NCBI RefSeq assembly: GCF_030463565.1
Contig: NC_134659.1
Span: 8,068,511-8,132,510 of the forward strand
DNA: 64,000 bases
Reading direction: 5' to 3'
From: Pelecanus crispus
Taxonomy: Eukaryota > Chordata > Aves > Pelecaniformes > Pelecanidae
The position numbers and the translations under genes are program-made. Shown piece by piece: positions 1-11,196 of this stretch (position 1 is its first letter; every line of letters starts with the position of its first letter). The notes under the pieces are model-generated. The model saw only the letters and a program-made list of their open reading frames with translations, ran no database searches and had not been told where the DNA came from.

Positions 1-15
1 CTGCCCCAAATAGGT

Positions 16-21
16 TTTATT
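16..21 (-). terminator. DENND2D: Minus-strand polyadenylation signal AATAAA
   Basis: TTTATT on the given strand is AATAAA on the minus strand, downstream of the DENND2D coding exons and just inside the left edge. It is the best candidate for the 3' end of this gene. Confidence 0.5.
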
Positions 22-65
22 AAGCTGGGTTAGCATAAGTTTTTAACCCACGTGTTCACTCCTGT

Positions 66-118
66 TCAGTTTTTGTGTTTCCTCTCCAACCAGCGAGGAA
101 GAGAGAAAGCGGGAGACC
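66..118 (-). CDS. DENND2D: Possible last coding exon of DENND2D (tentative)
   Basis: Acceptor TTCACATTCCCAG|GGTCTC is in the phase left by exon 11 and would add GSPAFSLPRWLERKHKN and a stop 45 bases before the poly(A) signal. It is basic at the end, as is human, but has no clear residue match. Alternatives are reading through the exon 11 donor to a stop near 852 (adding GKRPHLFPSPVG), or an acceptor near 680 adding only DLVA. Sequence alone does not decide. Confidence 0.3.
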
Positions 119-889
119 CTGGGAATGTGAATAGCCAAAAAGGTGACGTAGACTGGGAATGTAATGAGAAAGCTGGGATTGTGCCATGCTCTCTCCCAAC
201 CCCAGGCAGACCCAGGTCCGTGCCTGCCCTACAAAGTCTGACCTCAAAGGGCAGAGAAGGCAGCAACTGGGGTCAGTGGCTGATAGAGGGCAAGGACTGC
301 ACCCTCTTGCACGCCCTCTGTCTGCAGCGAGACTTTGGGGGTGGCAAGTCCCAGGCCAGGATGTCTCTGGCCACCGGTAGATGTTTTGGGTGGCTTCCTC
401 AACCTCCGTTGCCCGTTTGTCCTTGTCCCGGGCTGGGAGGAGGCTCGGCTCTGCCCAGCGCCCTGTAAATCCCCGGGAAGGGGGAAAGACCAACACAGTC
501 GCCACGGGTCCGCGCTGGAGCCGGTGGCAGAGATGAGTCAGGGCTCGCAGGCAGCGCAGCCAGGAGCCAGCTTCCAGCTGCTGCCTGCGTCCAAGCCAAA
601 TATTTGCGCTGTTACTGGCATGTTTGCCTAAACACTGAGCTCGGTAAGCCTGCCCCGACCCCAGTCAAGCGACAAGATCTAAAATGAGCCCAGGAATTTT
701 TTCAATTGTTTGACAGGGACAGAGAAATGCAGCTGTTGAGAGCAAATGGGAGCTACTCGCTGCCCTGAGCATCCTCAGCCTCGAGCTGCATCCCTCTCCG
801 GGCACGGGGCACCTCTTTTCCTTAACCACATAGCCCAGGACTTTGCAGAGCTCACCCGACCGGAGAGGGAAAGAGATGGGGCCGTTTAC
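119..889 (-). other. DENND2D final intron and/or 3'UTR
   Basis: Between the exon 11 donor and the poly(A) signal. Depending on which C-terminus is used this is an intron or 3'UTR. No other conserved element is seen. Confidence 0.5.
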
Positions 890-1129
890 CTTCCTGTGGG
901 ATCCTGCTCTTTTCTGCTTCTTCAATAAATAGGGAAAACATGTTTGTCTTCACAAACTTCTTGACAAACTTGCGGTTGGTCTTGGAGGCAATGGCTTTGC
1001 AGAAGGCTCGCTCCTGGAAGGTGCCTGAGCCATTTTTACTCCACTTGATGTGCGAGGCGTAGTGGCCAACCACTCGGACAAAGAACTGCACGAAGGCTTC
1101 AGAGACGAGCGCGTTCACCTGCTCGGATG
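890..1129 (-). CDS. DENND2D: DENND2D coding exon 11 (dDENN)
   Basis: Acceptor TCTTCCAG|CATCCG, donor AGGAAG|GTAAAC. Encodes SEQVNALVSEAFVQFFVRVV, GHYASHIKW, FCKAIASKTNRKFVKKFVKT and FSLFIEEAEKSRIPQE, the conserved C-terminal DENN module. It leaves one base for a further exon, as in the human gene. Confidence 0.94.
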
Positions 1130-4100
1130 CTGGAAGAGGACAAGGAACGTGAGAGGTGGGGATGGGACCTCTGAGCGTAGAAAGGATGGACCTATTTTAA
1201 CCTGGCTGGTTCGCAGTCTCTGTTTGCATCCCAAGAAATTATTTGCTTAAAACCTCCCTCTGCCAGTAAATGAAGATCAGACTAATTTTGCTGAGAGAGC
1301 ACTGGCTGTATTTGCTTTCCAGGGTGGTGGCATCTTTGCGGGCCAAATATTGGCAAAACCTGATTTTTTTCAGCAGAATTAATTGTTCCTGCTCTCATGT
1401 TTTGCAGGACAGGGGAAAGGCTGAGGGATTTCTCTCCTGTGGCTGCATTTTATTGCAAATTGGGGCAGAAACGTCCCAGGCCAGGTCTCTTTAGGAAAAC
1501 CATTTCACTGAAGACTCTGGCCATCTGCGGAGGGCAGCTTGCATCCTTTTTACCATATCTAAAGAGACGCCCTTACTGTGTACGTTGTTGTTGTTGTTGT
1601 GCCTGTTCAGAGACGTCAGCATCTCAGTCTGCAGCTTAACGGGCAAGATCTCCTCCTCATCGCCGACCTGGAAGGCAACAGGGCTGTGAAGCATCCAGCA
1701 CCGGTGGGAACTTGGCTCAGATGGCTGCAGGCAGCGGTTAGTGCAGCCCATCAGCGGGCTCATTAATTAATTGTCATTGCAGGGCACTCCAGTAATGCTG
1801 GGATGCCCAACACACGGCCCCTGCTTCTCCGGCTCACAAGAGAGATGCAGCGGATGGAGACATCCCTTCGTGGGACATTATCCCTGCATGGGCGACACTG
1901 AGATGTCTCTGTCCCCAAAATGTGAAAGCTGCCAGGTCGCTGGGACCAAGGGTGGAAAGGGGCCCTTCCCAGGGCTACCCAGGCGAGCCCACCCCCCACG
2001 CCCTGCACGGGGGCACCTACCGCCCGGAGGATCTCCCCTTTGCAGAGGTCAACTATCAGAGCCTGAAAGAGAGCAGAGAGGAACCAGGTTTAGTCCTACC
2101 AAGGCAGCCAGGCTTCCTCCCACCCGTTTTATGATCAGACCTCTGTGTCTGCAGCCCACGAGGGCGGCAGGAGAAGGATGGGTCCCTCTGTGCTGGAGGG
2201 ACCCGGGCAGGGGGACCAGGGCATCCCCCCAGGGACCGTGTTTGCCCCAGGCTTGGTGGCTTGTCCCCACACAGCCTTTCTCTGCTTCCGCAAGTCTGGG
2301 ACAATGCTGACAGCCAGCCTGGCCGACAGCAGCTCCCTGAGCCCCCAGGGTCAGGGCTGCGGGTCCTGGGGTGGCCAGCCGCACCCAGGGGGACGTGGAG
2401 GTGTTGCCCCAGGTGCCAACAGGAGGGGACATGCAAGAAGCCCCAATCTCCAGCCTCCCTGGATGGGAAAAGGGCACAAACCAGAGCCTTCAGCCCCAGA
2501 GCCAGCCCAAGCCCAGGGTCATGGACTAACCGATGGCTCCGTCCAGATGCTTTTCCCTGCCCGGATGAAATACCTCCTCCATCGGCTGATCCAGGACCCG
2601 CTCCAGGTGCCGCATCTGGATGCCGACCATGAAGGGCGTGGGGCAGCAGACGGTGTCGAGCAGGCACTCGGGGACCACGGGGATGTAGGTGTGAGCCCAG
2701 GTGAAGGGGTAGAGGAGAGCAGCCACTGCGTGGATGCACTGCGACAGGACGCTGCGGGACAAGGAGCCATCGTGGTGGCATTGCATGAGGAAAGAGGGTT
2801 TCACTGCTCAGAGGGAACATCCCACCCTGAGCTCAGCTGCATCCTGTGCTCCTTCAAGGGGTTTTTTTTTTGGTTTTGTTTTTAAATAAACAGATCAGGA
2901 CTCACCTCAGCTCCTCCGCCAGGAAAATGAGCCGTCGCTCCAACACGGCGGAGGCGAAGATGTGCAAGATGAGGTCGGGGCTGAGCCGCTGGAGCAGAGC
3001 CTGAAACTCCACGTGCTCCAGGTGGGCGTCCACGGGCCGCGTGAGCTCGATGAGCTGCCAAGGGAGAGCCACCAAACCCCGGCTTAGGAGGTGCAACGCT
3101 CCCCCTGCGCCACCCTGGTTCCCTGAGAAGGTGACTTGGGAGCAATTGATGACCCAGAGTTTGCAGCATCTGCACCGCGTCCCTCTGCAAGGGACAAACC
3201 TCATCTTGTCCTGCCTGGAGATTTGGGCTGCGCAGCGCTGAGGATGCAGGAGAAGCCAGCGGCGATGTGCGCTGTGGGGTTTATTTACTGGGGCACTGGA
3301 TTTTTAACCAAAATGCCTCTTTTCTGTCCCTGGTAGGAGATGGGCAGGGATGTGCTCCCACCTCGGCATCTGACAGCTCGTCTGTGAGCAGCAGCTTCCA
3401 GGAAACAGAGAAGGGATGAAGGCATGACTTTTACTATAAAAACCACAAAGACTTCCTCAAAAGACTCTCTGGGAAGGCCAGCTCGCCTCATCCTAGCTAG
3501 GATGGCCCTAAAGTGAATTATCTAATGGATGTTTGCAGGTTGTCTGTCTATTCTGCTGGCTTTGCCCCAGACAAGAATCTCCCAAACCCGGTCGATAGCT
3601 CTGCCCTGCTGCGGGCAGCCCCGAGACGGCGACCGCAGAAGGGTTAACAGGACTGTGCAGCTCGTGACACAGTCCTGGCCCCTCTCCCCAGCTTTAGAGG
3701 GTGAATCCCCTTCCTCCGTGCGCCAAGCCGCCTTTCCAGCAAAGCAGCATCTTCCCAGCCAGCAGCATAGGGCTTGGCTGGACTCCGCAGCCCCTTTCCA
3801 GCACAAATCCTGCACGATCCCCAGCTCCCAGCTCACACAGTACCCAGGATTTATTTTTGACCGCTTGCCCTGTTTTCTCACTGATCTCTTCGACTTACTC
3901 CAGCCCCCGCCCAGAACCCCAAAGCGCAGCTCTTTCGAAGAACATCCTCGTCGCAAATGCTCCCTCCCGTCACCCCCAGCTGCACTCCCTGCAGCCTGGC
4001 CTGCAGCCAGAGCATTGAGCAACCTGCAAAGCCCTTGCACAAGCCTTCCTGGATGAAGAAATCTCTTGCAAGATTTCTCGATAGCCAGCTGCTAAATTGC

Positions 4101-7100
4101 ACTAGAGAGGAGGGATCTTGCTCTCAGACCCGCCCTGGCAGGACGTATCCCTGGGATGCTCAGCACTGAGGTTATTTTGCCCAGTGCCAAGGCAGATCCT
4201 CTCCCTTTTTCCACCCCAGCTTTGCCACAGGAGAAAGAAAAAGCAAAAGAAAAGGCTCTGCCTGTGCGAGCCTGGGCCGTGCGTGGGCAAGATGAGCCCT
4301 GTGGGCACCGTGCCCGTATCAGATCTCCTTTCCACAGGTAAGGGCTAGGCTTGCCGCATGCCTGCGCCACGCTGGCTGCCGGCTCGTGATGCTAAACTGG
4401 GGTGGGCGTCAAGGCTGAGAGCTGAGCACTGCGGTGCGGAGGGGAAGCTGCAGCCCGCAACACCCCACAACGGCCCCAGCACCTCTGCGCACCCCAGCAG
4501 CCCCGCATGCCGCACCCGGAGGTGCGAACGCCAGCTCACGAGCGGGGTGCAGCCAGCCCTGCTCCACGGCCCCCGGCATGATGCAGCACCCTGACGTAAA
4601 GGCTGTGCAAGCACCAACGTGTTAAGAAACAGTGTCCGGGGAAGTTTTGTGCTGGCAGCTCCAGCTCGAGGCTGGTGGAGCTGCAAAGATGCTGCTTTGC
4701 ACGGATGCAAAGATGGGGCAGCATCACCTGGGGATGGGCTCCAGCCTCAGCCTCACTGCTTGCTCCTGCTCCAGGAGGGAGGTGGCACCCATATTCCCAA
4801 AGCACAAGGCCCCGGCAGCCCGACCCACCACCCACTGCTCCAGCGAGCACCCATGGGTGCTGTGGGTTTGGAGGATGCTCCCAGAGATAGCCCGGACTCC
4901 CCATGTCGGAGCAGTCCAGGAGGTGCCACTGAGCCCCCGCAGCCCCCACCAACCTCTGTGCCTGACTCGGGGATGAAGCTTTTAATGGTGACGGTTTTCC
5001 CTGGAGCTGGGAAGGGCGATTCCCGAAGACCCTGCATGAAGGGGTAAATCACCGCCATGGAGATCTGGCGCCTCTTCTCCACCTCGTCCAGGATCTGGGG
5101 GAGAAAAAAGTGAGCTGTGAAATGCTGGCAGGCAATGAGTGGCTGCCTGGGCCACCACCATGCCAGACGGAGCCACCACATCCCTACCTTGGAGAAGAGC
5201 CCGAAGCAGCCCAGGCAGCTGATGATGCAGAAGACCTCCGGGAGGCGTACACCACGGCTGGATGGCTGGAAGAGGATGGGAAAAGGGTTTGAGCATCTCC
5301 CAGCCCCACTGCACCAGCTCCACGCTTTCCCCAGAGAACCCCCCTGGCCCCACTCGGCCCCCCCCAAAATCCCCAATCACTCGCTGGGGGATTTTCAGAG
5401 CTGGGGTTCAGGCCAAGGATGTCATTGATGCTGTAAAAGTAGAGGGTGCCCGGACAAGGCAATTCAGATGCCAAAGCTGTTAATCATTTTGGTACAAAGC
5501 CCTTTGGTATATTCCCAAAGTTTCCTCCCCCCCAGACACGCATCCTCCGAGACGTCCTGCCCCACCATCCTTGGGGCTAATCCTGCCTCCTACTGAAACA
5601 GGGACCATTGGGATGAGGGCCAAGGGTTTTTTCCCCTTCCCAGCTGGACTATCCTGCGTCCCTTTGCTCTCTGTGCTTTCAGCCCTCCAGACATCCAGTT
5701 CAAACAGCCAGAGCTCAGCCCTGGATGCAGAAGTGGGCAGGTTCGCCAGGGAAAGGCTGGTGGGATCCAGCAAGTCACCGAGCCATGGTGTATGGCCCTG
5801 TGGCTTTATGTCCCTATTTCAGCAGGCTGTGCGTAAGTCGGCAGCCGAGGAAGACCCCCATCGCACCTCGCAGCCCCTGAGCTGGCCAAATCCATGAGTT
5901 GAGAAAGGCAGCCACTGTTCAGAAGCAATTTTTGGGGATGGGGCTGAGAGCATCAGGCTCCTTGGCACCTGGATGAGCGCACGTGCATCCCTATCCTGAT
6001 CCCGAGTGGGATTTCCAGCCATCCTGACCGCTGCGGCCAAGGGAAAGGAGCCAGGAAAGCTGCGGGAGATTGGTGGGGAGGCAGCAACCACCAGTATGGG
6101 AAAGGGCACCTCCCAACTGTCACATCTCCTGGTTGCATTTCAGGCCAGCCCTGGGCTACAGCAAATGCTGCTTACTTCCATCCAGCATCCAACCGATGCC
6201 CCAGCAGAAGAAAGCTCCCAAAAAATCCCTTTGGGCACCCCCTTGCTGCTTGTCATCATCTTTGTCAAGGCAAGTGGCTTTCTAAGGCACGTCCCCAAGA
6301 GCTGTACTTTGGGCCTGGCAGAAGGCATCGTGTCCCACCACGGGGACGGGGTGGCACGGCCACCACTGACCCAACGATGGGTGTACGGGTGGTGGGATGC
6401 TCACCAGCAGCCGCCTGCAGTAGCCGATCTTCCTGCTGCCGTCCACGTTGGTCAGGACGAAAGAAAAGGTTTCGCTGCAAGGAAAGACAACGCACGGGGA
6501 TGGGACGGTTCTTCCACCCGCAGCCCTCAGGGGTATGACGGCGCGGGGTGGGAAACCACGGCCAAGACCCTGCAGCAGGGCAGGTACCTGGTGAACTCGG
6601 TGACGGGGGCCCAGTTGTTGCCATCGGGGAAGCAGAAGAGGGGGATGGCTTTCAAGAGACGTTCCTCCTCCTCCTTCTGGCCCTTCAGCAAGTTCTCACG
6701 CTGGAACGAAGCGATGCCAAGAGTCAGGGTGATGGAGGGTGCCCAGAGCCCCAGGGGATGGGGTGGAGCGGGGTGTGTCCCAAAGCAACCCCCGGCTCAG
6801 ACTGAAGCAGAGGGTGCCTGCACATCCCTGGACAAGCATCTCCCGAAAAGCCAATTTTTGACCCTTTTACCTCACGGATAGTGGGGCAAAGCAGAGGCAC
6901 TCAGGGGCCCCTCTGCAAACAGGGGGACTCCTCCTGTGCCACCTCCCCAAGGTGTGATTTTGCTCCAGTCCTTTTGGGACTGGAGAGCAGGGAGCACCCC
7001 GGGATTTTCCTCCTGGGGTTTGTGGCCCGGGGCTTGGACCGCAGGGAGGGACAGACGGTCCCAGCAATGCCAACCCACGGCAGGCAAAGCCCTGGGGTTT

Positions 7101-10100
7101 GGGTCTGTGACTCCAGGGCACGGGGTATTTTTCTGTTCTCCTCACCCAGCTCTAGTGATGGGAGGAGTACCATCCCCTTTTCCTCTAAATTCAGAAAACT
7201 CATCTTCCCAGAAACACGGGACTAAATAAATACCTTTGGGAACTGGTAGGTTATCTTGGGTTCGTAACGTCCATCTGACATCTTCTTCAGTGACACCACC
7301 ACCAAGTACTCAAAGAAAAACTGTCCAGCAGAATAGAGGATGGAGCTCCGCTCTCCTGGTTTCCCCTGCGGCACCCGTGAGGGGTTGTTTTCTGCAGCAG
7401 AGGCCTCCTCTTTTCTTTCTGTAGCCAAAAATAAACCCCCCAAAAAGAGAGAAGAATGAAATGAAAGGCCAGGAGGTGCCCTGATGGCAGGAGAGGAGAT
7501 GCAGAGCTACACACGAACTGGCCAAGGTGGCTGAAGGGAACTGGGACCTGGTGCACAGGGTGTTTTGGTCCTCGACAGTGAACAGCTGGGGACATGCGGG
7601 CACAGAACACGGAAAGGAAAGAAAAATGGCTTTTATTAGTCTTTTGGAGAAAATCAAAGTGCTGTCAGACACCCCCAGCCCTCCTCTGCCCCATCCCCAG
7701 GGAGGGCAGAGGGATGCCCAGAGCGAAGCCAGCACACGGGATGGTGGAGAGCAGATGGTCTCTGCAGAAAGCACCTGCAGGAAGGTGCGGGAATGCTCTT
7801 ATAGCAGTTAATTTTACTCCCTTAAGGGAAAAAAACAGCAAACAAACAGCACGGATCTTGTCTGAGCACCTCCAAAGGCTCCAACAAGATGAATCCCAAC
7901 TTCTCCCTGCCTGATGTCCTCAGTCCTGGGAACTGCTGATTGCAAATGAGATACTCAAGGGTTTTCCCTAAACCACAGCTCCCAAAGCAAAGCAATTCCC
8001 TGAGATTACATCCCATTTCTTGTTCGGCCGGTTGGGGAGGACAGCTGGGGAGCGTCAGCTGTCACAACCTGAAAAACTAGAAATAAGAATGAAAAGAGCC
8101 CAAGCCGGCATCTCCAAGGGTCCTGTGATGATCGTGGTGGGGCAGCGAGACCCGAGGGCTGGGAAGGAGAGGAGTTAAATGCCGGCAGGAGGCTGCAGCC
8201 GAGCCATGCCACAGCTCTTGCCTCTCCCAGCAGCCACTTGCAACTCTCTAAATCCCCAGTTCCTGGCACCGAAACTGTCCCGGGCTTGGTCTTGGCTCAT
8301 TATGGTGGGGAGCTGGAAGAGAAATGCTTGAGCTGCTCCTAGGAGTAGCAGACAGGAAAATAAACGCACGGCTGGATGAAATTTTTCCCTGCACCCTGGA
8401 GTTTGCCCCCGGGCTCTTTCGGTTGTGCCGCAGCTCGGCAGGGCAAGGCGTGGCCATGGCCGGCTGCTCTCATCATCCCTCTCCCTCATGTGCAACACCC
8501 CACCCCACGTATCCCCCCGGCTCTGTAGCCACCTCCCTTAGTCTGGAAGCACCTTTCCAGCCTTCGCTCCGGGTCATCAGGAGCCGATGGGAGCAGAAAG
8601 CTCATCCGAGGAGGTGACACTCACAGTCCCATCATGGGATGTCCCTTCCCAGGGACCAGAAACGCCTTTCCCAGCTCAGGGCGGGGAGATGCATGAAGCT
8701 GCCCCCGCATGCACCCTGAGGCCACTCCACCTCCGCATGCAAAGTCTTTCATCTTGGCAAGGGGAAATTCACCCTGAAGAGGTCCCTCCGCAGCAGGGGG
8801 AAGCCCAGGAGCATCCTGAGGATGAGACCCGGCTGCAGACACCTCTGGTTTGTCGTCGGTGGGGATCAGCCGTGTAACAGCCCAGCAAGGTGCTCCGGGC
8901 CGGGGAAAAAAGTTTGACAAGATGCGCTTTGCTTCTCCTGCTCCTCCTTGGGATGCTCCAGCAATGGCTTCAGCAGTCCAACCTCGCCTGCGGGGCCAGG
9001 GCAGGCGGTTGTTGCTGGGGGGACCCCAGGGAACCAGGCTGTGCAGCGGGGAGGGCTGCTGGCATCCCCCATCCCCGCTGGATGCCGGCGTTGGTTGTTT
9101 TCCCATCACAGATTGCCAGGGTAAGGTGAAAGTCCGGTCAAATCCTGCCTATCCAGTCCCATCCTGCATTTTGGAGAACGCAAGACGTGCTCTCAAGCAA
9201 GGGCCGGATTTGCATTACGTCCATGGTATTTTCAAACAGCCGAGTAAAACCTGCCGCTCCGGGGAGGCTGGCTGTGCCGGGCCGGAGGGCTGCCTCTCGC
9301 AGACGGACCCGTGCGCCTGCCCAAAGCGCGACCCAGCGCAGCGAACCCCGCCGAAAGCGCGGCATCACTGGGCAGCGCTCCCCTGCGCCTGGTCTGGTTG
9401 CAAAGCCCTCGCTGGCAGAGCCTAAATCCCTCCGGGACCAGAATACTCCATCCCTGGGCTGGAAGACGAGCTCCGGGGATGTACAGGGCCATGCCCCGTC
9501 GTGCAGCGTTGGATGGGTTTAATGTGGCATCAGAGGTCCCACCACTCCCCCAAACTGGCAGGAGTCGCAGTCCCTCGTGTGTCCCGGGGACACCAGCCAC
9601 TGTCACAAGTGCTTTGGCCAACAGCTCTCCTGTAGCCAAGCGGGGAAGACTTGGGGACCACCCCACAGCCCCCCCAGCAGCGGGAGCATCCCCTGAGAGG
9701 AGGGAAACGAGCTCACGCAGATCCTGGACGGAAAGCAGCCGCCGGCACTGTGGATTTTCACCCCTCCCCTCTGCCAGGCAGAGAGAGGGCAAAGGCTGCC
9801 GCGGTGCGCCCTGGCCCACGCGGAAATGGCACTGGGGCCACCAGCGTTAAAAGAAAAGAAACATTTTGCTGCACAACCATCTTCCCCGACCGGAGCGAGG
9901 TTTTTTTACCAGCGCTCAGACCCACATCGTGATGTGGCACAACCTGTTTCTTTCCTCCTGTAAAGCTCCCGGGCTGCAACGTGCCAAAATCTCCCGGCCC
10001 AGCACGATGATTTGGGGGGGAGCTCTGCTTCCCACACCGTGCAGCTGCCCACCTGCCCCAGCAGAGAGGAAATGGTTTTTGCTTTATCAAACCTTTTCTG

Positions 10101-11039
10101 CTGAGCTTGGAAAAACATGTATCGCACCCAGAGCAAGAGCCAGCTGGCACAAAACAGACTTGGGGGGGGGGGGGGCTTGCAGTGAACCCCACAAATCCCC
10201 AAGGTTGCCCCAACCTGCTCTGTTGTGACTTGAGATACGGCAGGCCAGAAACCCCCAACGATCCATCCTGTATGTCGGAAAAGCTCGCAAATCCCAAAGG
10301 ACCGATTCCTGCACCGTCCTCTAAAGGCTCCGCAACGCCGGCCTGGCCTCGGGGGCACCGTGCCCCGCGGATGCCCGCCGTGCCACGCTCCGGTGTGCCC
10401 TGCGATGCTGCGCTCCCTGGCAAAGGGCCGGGAAAGCTTTCGGGAATGTGGTAATAGGGGGCCTGTGGGGCTGCCCCTGGGATGGGGTAAAGCCCCGGGG
10501 GAGGGGGCAGACTCATTTGGGATGGGGCAGGCTGCCAGGGTGGGGTGCAGCTCCCGGGATGGGCTGAACCCCCGGGGGCTGGGGTGTGCGCCCGGGAGAT
10601 GGGGTGCACTGCCGGGGGCTGGGGCGAGCCCCGGGGGCTGCGGGAAGCCCCGGGGGCAGACGGCCCGAGCTGGGCTCCGCAGGGAAGCGCGTCCGGGCAG
10701 GGCTGGAAGGGACCGAGCCGGTGCCGGTCCCCGTACCGGCGGTCCCGCCCGGCGTGGCCGCGCTGCGCTGCCCGGGAAAGCCCCCGCTCCGCCGGCACCG
10801 TCGCCTCCCGCAACCGCGGGGCTGGCACCGGCACCGGCAGCGGCACCGGCAGCGGCACCGGCACGGGCACGGGCACGGGCACGGGCACGGGCACGGGCAC
10901 GGGCACGGGCACCGGCACCGGCACCGGCACCCCCCGCAGCCCGGCGCGGGGCTGCGCTCCCCGGCGTCCCCTCCCGGCCCTCACCTCTGCGGCCGGAGCG
11001 CCGCAGGCTCCGTCGGAAGAAGTTGCCGAAGGAAGCCAT
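890..11039 (-). CDS. DENND2D: DENN domain-containing protein 2D (eleven supported coding exons; last exon uncertain)
   Basis: Joined exons, in transcript order: 11039-10985, 7418-7234, 6700-6588, 6474-6405, 5265-5188, 5094-4954, 3054-2906, 2751-2574, 2062-2021, 1667-1577, 1129-890. All introns are GT-AG and the phases join into one frame of 447 codons plus one base, close to the roughly 470 residues of the human protein. Family knowledge: DENND2 proteins are guanine nucleotide exchange factors for Rab GTPases (Rab9/Rab10 class) acting in membrane traffic. Visible domains: a basic N-terminus; uDENN from about residue 50 (FFEYLVVVSLKK, YEPKITYQFPK); cDENN at about 190-325 (LTRPVDAHLEHVEF, IFASAVLERR, YPFTWAHTYIPVVPE, CCPTPFMVG); dDENN to the end (FVQFFVRVVGHYASHIK, FCKAIASKTNRKFVKKFVKT). 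These match DENND2D better than DENND2A, B or C, and the protein lacks their long N-terminal extension. Downstream neighbour ends lie beyond the left edge. Confidence 0.93.
1577..1667 (-). CDS. DENND2D: DENND2D coding exon 10 with a poly-asparagine run
   Basis: Acceptor CCTTCCAG|GTCGGC, donor ACACA|GTAAGG. Encodes VGDEEEILPVKLQTEMLTSL, then NRH, five asparagines from five AAC codons, and VH. The run falls in the variable linker before dDENN, where human has two fewer residues. The donor is 16 bases from the repeat. Confidence 0.88.
2021..2062 (-). CDS. DENND2D: DENND2D coding exon 9 (small)
   Basis: A 42-nt exon, acceptor CTTTCAG|GCTCTG and donor CGGGCG|GTAGGT, encoding ALIVDLCKGEILRA. It matches the 14-residue human segment in the same place and keeps phase 0 on both sides. 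Confidence 0.88.
2574..2751 (-). CDS. DENND2D: DENND2D coding exon 8 (cDENN core)
   Basis: Acceptor TCCCGCAG|CGTCC, donor GGAGGAG|GTATTT. Encodes LSQCIHAVAALLYPFTWAHT, YIPVVPECLLDTVCCPTPFM and MRHLERVLDQPMEE. YPFxWxHxYIPV and PxPFxxG are diagnostic of the DENND2 central domain. Confidence 0.95.
2906..3054 (-). CDS. DENND2D: DENND2D coding exon 7 (cDENN)
   Basis: Acceptor TGGCAG|CTCATC, donor GCTGAG|GTGAGT. Encodes LIELTRPVDAHLEHVEFQAL and ILHIFASAVLERRLIFLAEE, the hydrophobic strand-helix core of the central DENN module. Confidence 0.93.
3055..4953 (-). other. DENND2D intron 6
   Basis: A 1.9-kb intron, GC-rich, with GT and AG ends on the minus strand. No repeat family or second gene recognised. 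Open frames on either strand here do not resemble known proteins. The smaller introns (1130-1576, 1668-2020, 2063-2573, 5266-6404, 6701-7233) likewise show nothing notable. Confidence 0.8.
4954..5094 (-). CDS. DENND2D: DENND2D coding exon 6
   Basis: Acceptor CCCCCAG|ATCCTG, donor ACAGAG|GTTGGT; 47 codons. Encodes ILDEVEKRRQISMAVIYPFM and then GKTVTIKSFIPESGTE. The donor GTTGGT is non-optimal, but it keeps the frame with exon 7 and matches the human exon end. Confidence 0.92.
5188..5265 (-). CDS. DENND2D: DENND2D coding exon 5
   Basis: Acceptor CTCTTCCAG|CCATCC, donor CTCCAAG|GTAGGG; 26 codons. Encodes RLPEVFCIISCLGCFGLFSK, the end of uDENN. A second AG eight bases downstream would break the frame, so the upstream acceptor is used. 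Confidence 0.92.
6405..6474 (-). CDS. DENND2D: DENND2D coding exon 4
   Basis: Acceptor CTTGCAG|CGAAAC, donor CTGCTG|GTGAGC. Encodes ETFSFVLTNVDGSRKIGYCR then RLL, the FxFVLTxxDG motif common to DENN proteins. Ends in phase 0. Confidence 0.93.
6588..6700 (-). CDS. DENND2D: DENND2D coding exon 3
   Basis: Acceptor TTCCAG|CGTGAG, donor ACCAG|GTACCT. Encodes RENLLKGQKEEEERLLKAIP followed by LFCFPDGNNWAPVTEF, the conserved uDENN segment. Ends two bases into a serine codon completed in exon 4. Confidence 0.93.
7234..7418 (-). CDS. DENND2D: DENND2D coding exon 2 (start of uDENN)
   Basis: Acceptor GGCTACAG|AAAG and donor CCAAAG|GTATTT. Residues 19-80: a polar linker, then FFEYLVVVSLKK and YEPKITYQFPK, which open the upstream DENN module and are nearly identical to the human protein. 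Confidence 0.93.
7419..10984 (-). other. DENND2D intron 1
   Basis: A 3.6-kb first intron. GC content rises sharply toward exon 1. It contains a 14-base G run at 10162-10175 and the hexamer array listed separately. No coding exon between 7418 and 10985 could be supported. Confidence 0.75.
10823..10932. repeat. GGCACC/GGCACG hexanucleotide array
   Basis: About 18 tandem six-base units, changing from GGCACC and GGCAGC at the flanks to pure GGCACG in the middle. It lies in DENND2D intron 1, about 50 bases from the exon 1 donor. Forward frames give meaningless Gly-Thr or Arg-Ala strings, which are not genes. Confidence 0.95.
10985..11039 (-). CDS. DENND2D: DENND2D coding exon 1
   Basis: Start codon at 11039; encodes 18 residues beginning MASFGNFF and rich in arginine, then one base of the next codon. 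Donor AGAG|GTGAGG. The start is chosen because it is the only ATG in frame that meets exon 2 in the right phase and it lies in a CpG-rich region. N-termini vary between DENND2 paralogues, so this exon rests on splice phase and composition rather than strong homology. Confidence 0.72.
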
Positions 11040-11121
11040 GGTGGCCCCGGCGCGGAGCGGCCCCGGCGCGGCCCGGCGGGGAGGGCTCGGCTTCCGCCCG
11101 TGCGCTTTCGCTTTCCCGGGG

Positions 11122-11196
11122 GAGGAGGGGAGGGGAGGGGAGGGGAGGGGAGGGCCGGGCCGGGCCGGGCCGGGGCGGAGGGGAGGGAGGAGCGGG
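11122..11196. repeat. GGGGA and GGGCC pentamer runs
   Basis: Five or more GGGGA units followed by about four CGGGC units and further GGGAGG. Purine-rich on the plus strand, directly upstream of the DENND2D start codon. Confidence 0.9.

Noticed and set aside
6006-6881. 291-codon plus-strand frame
   Set aside because: It is antisense to DENND2D exons 3 and 4, which match a known protein with correct splice sites.
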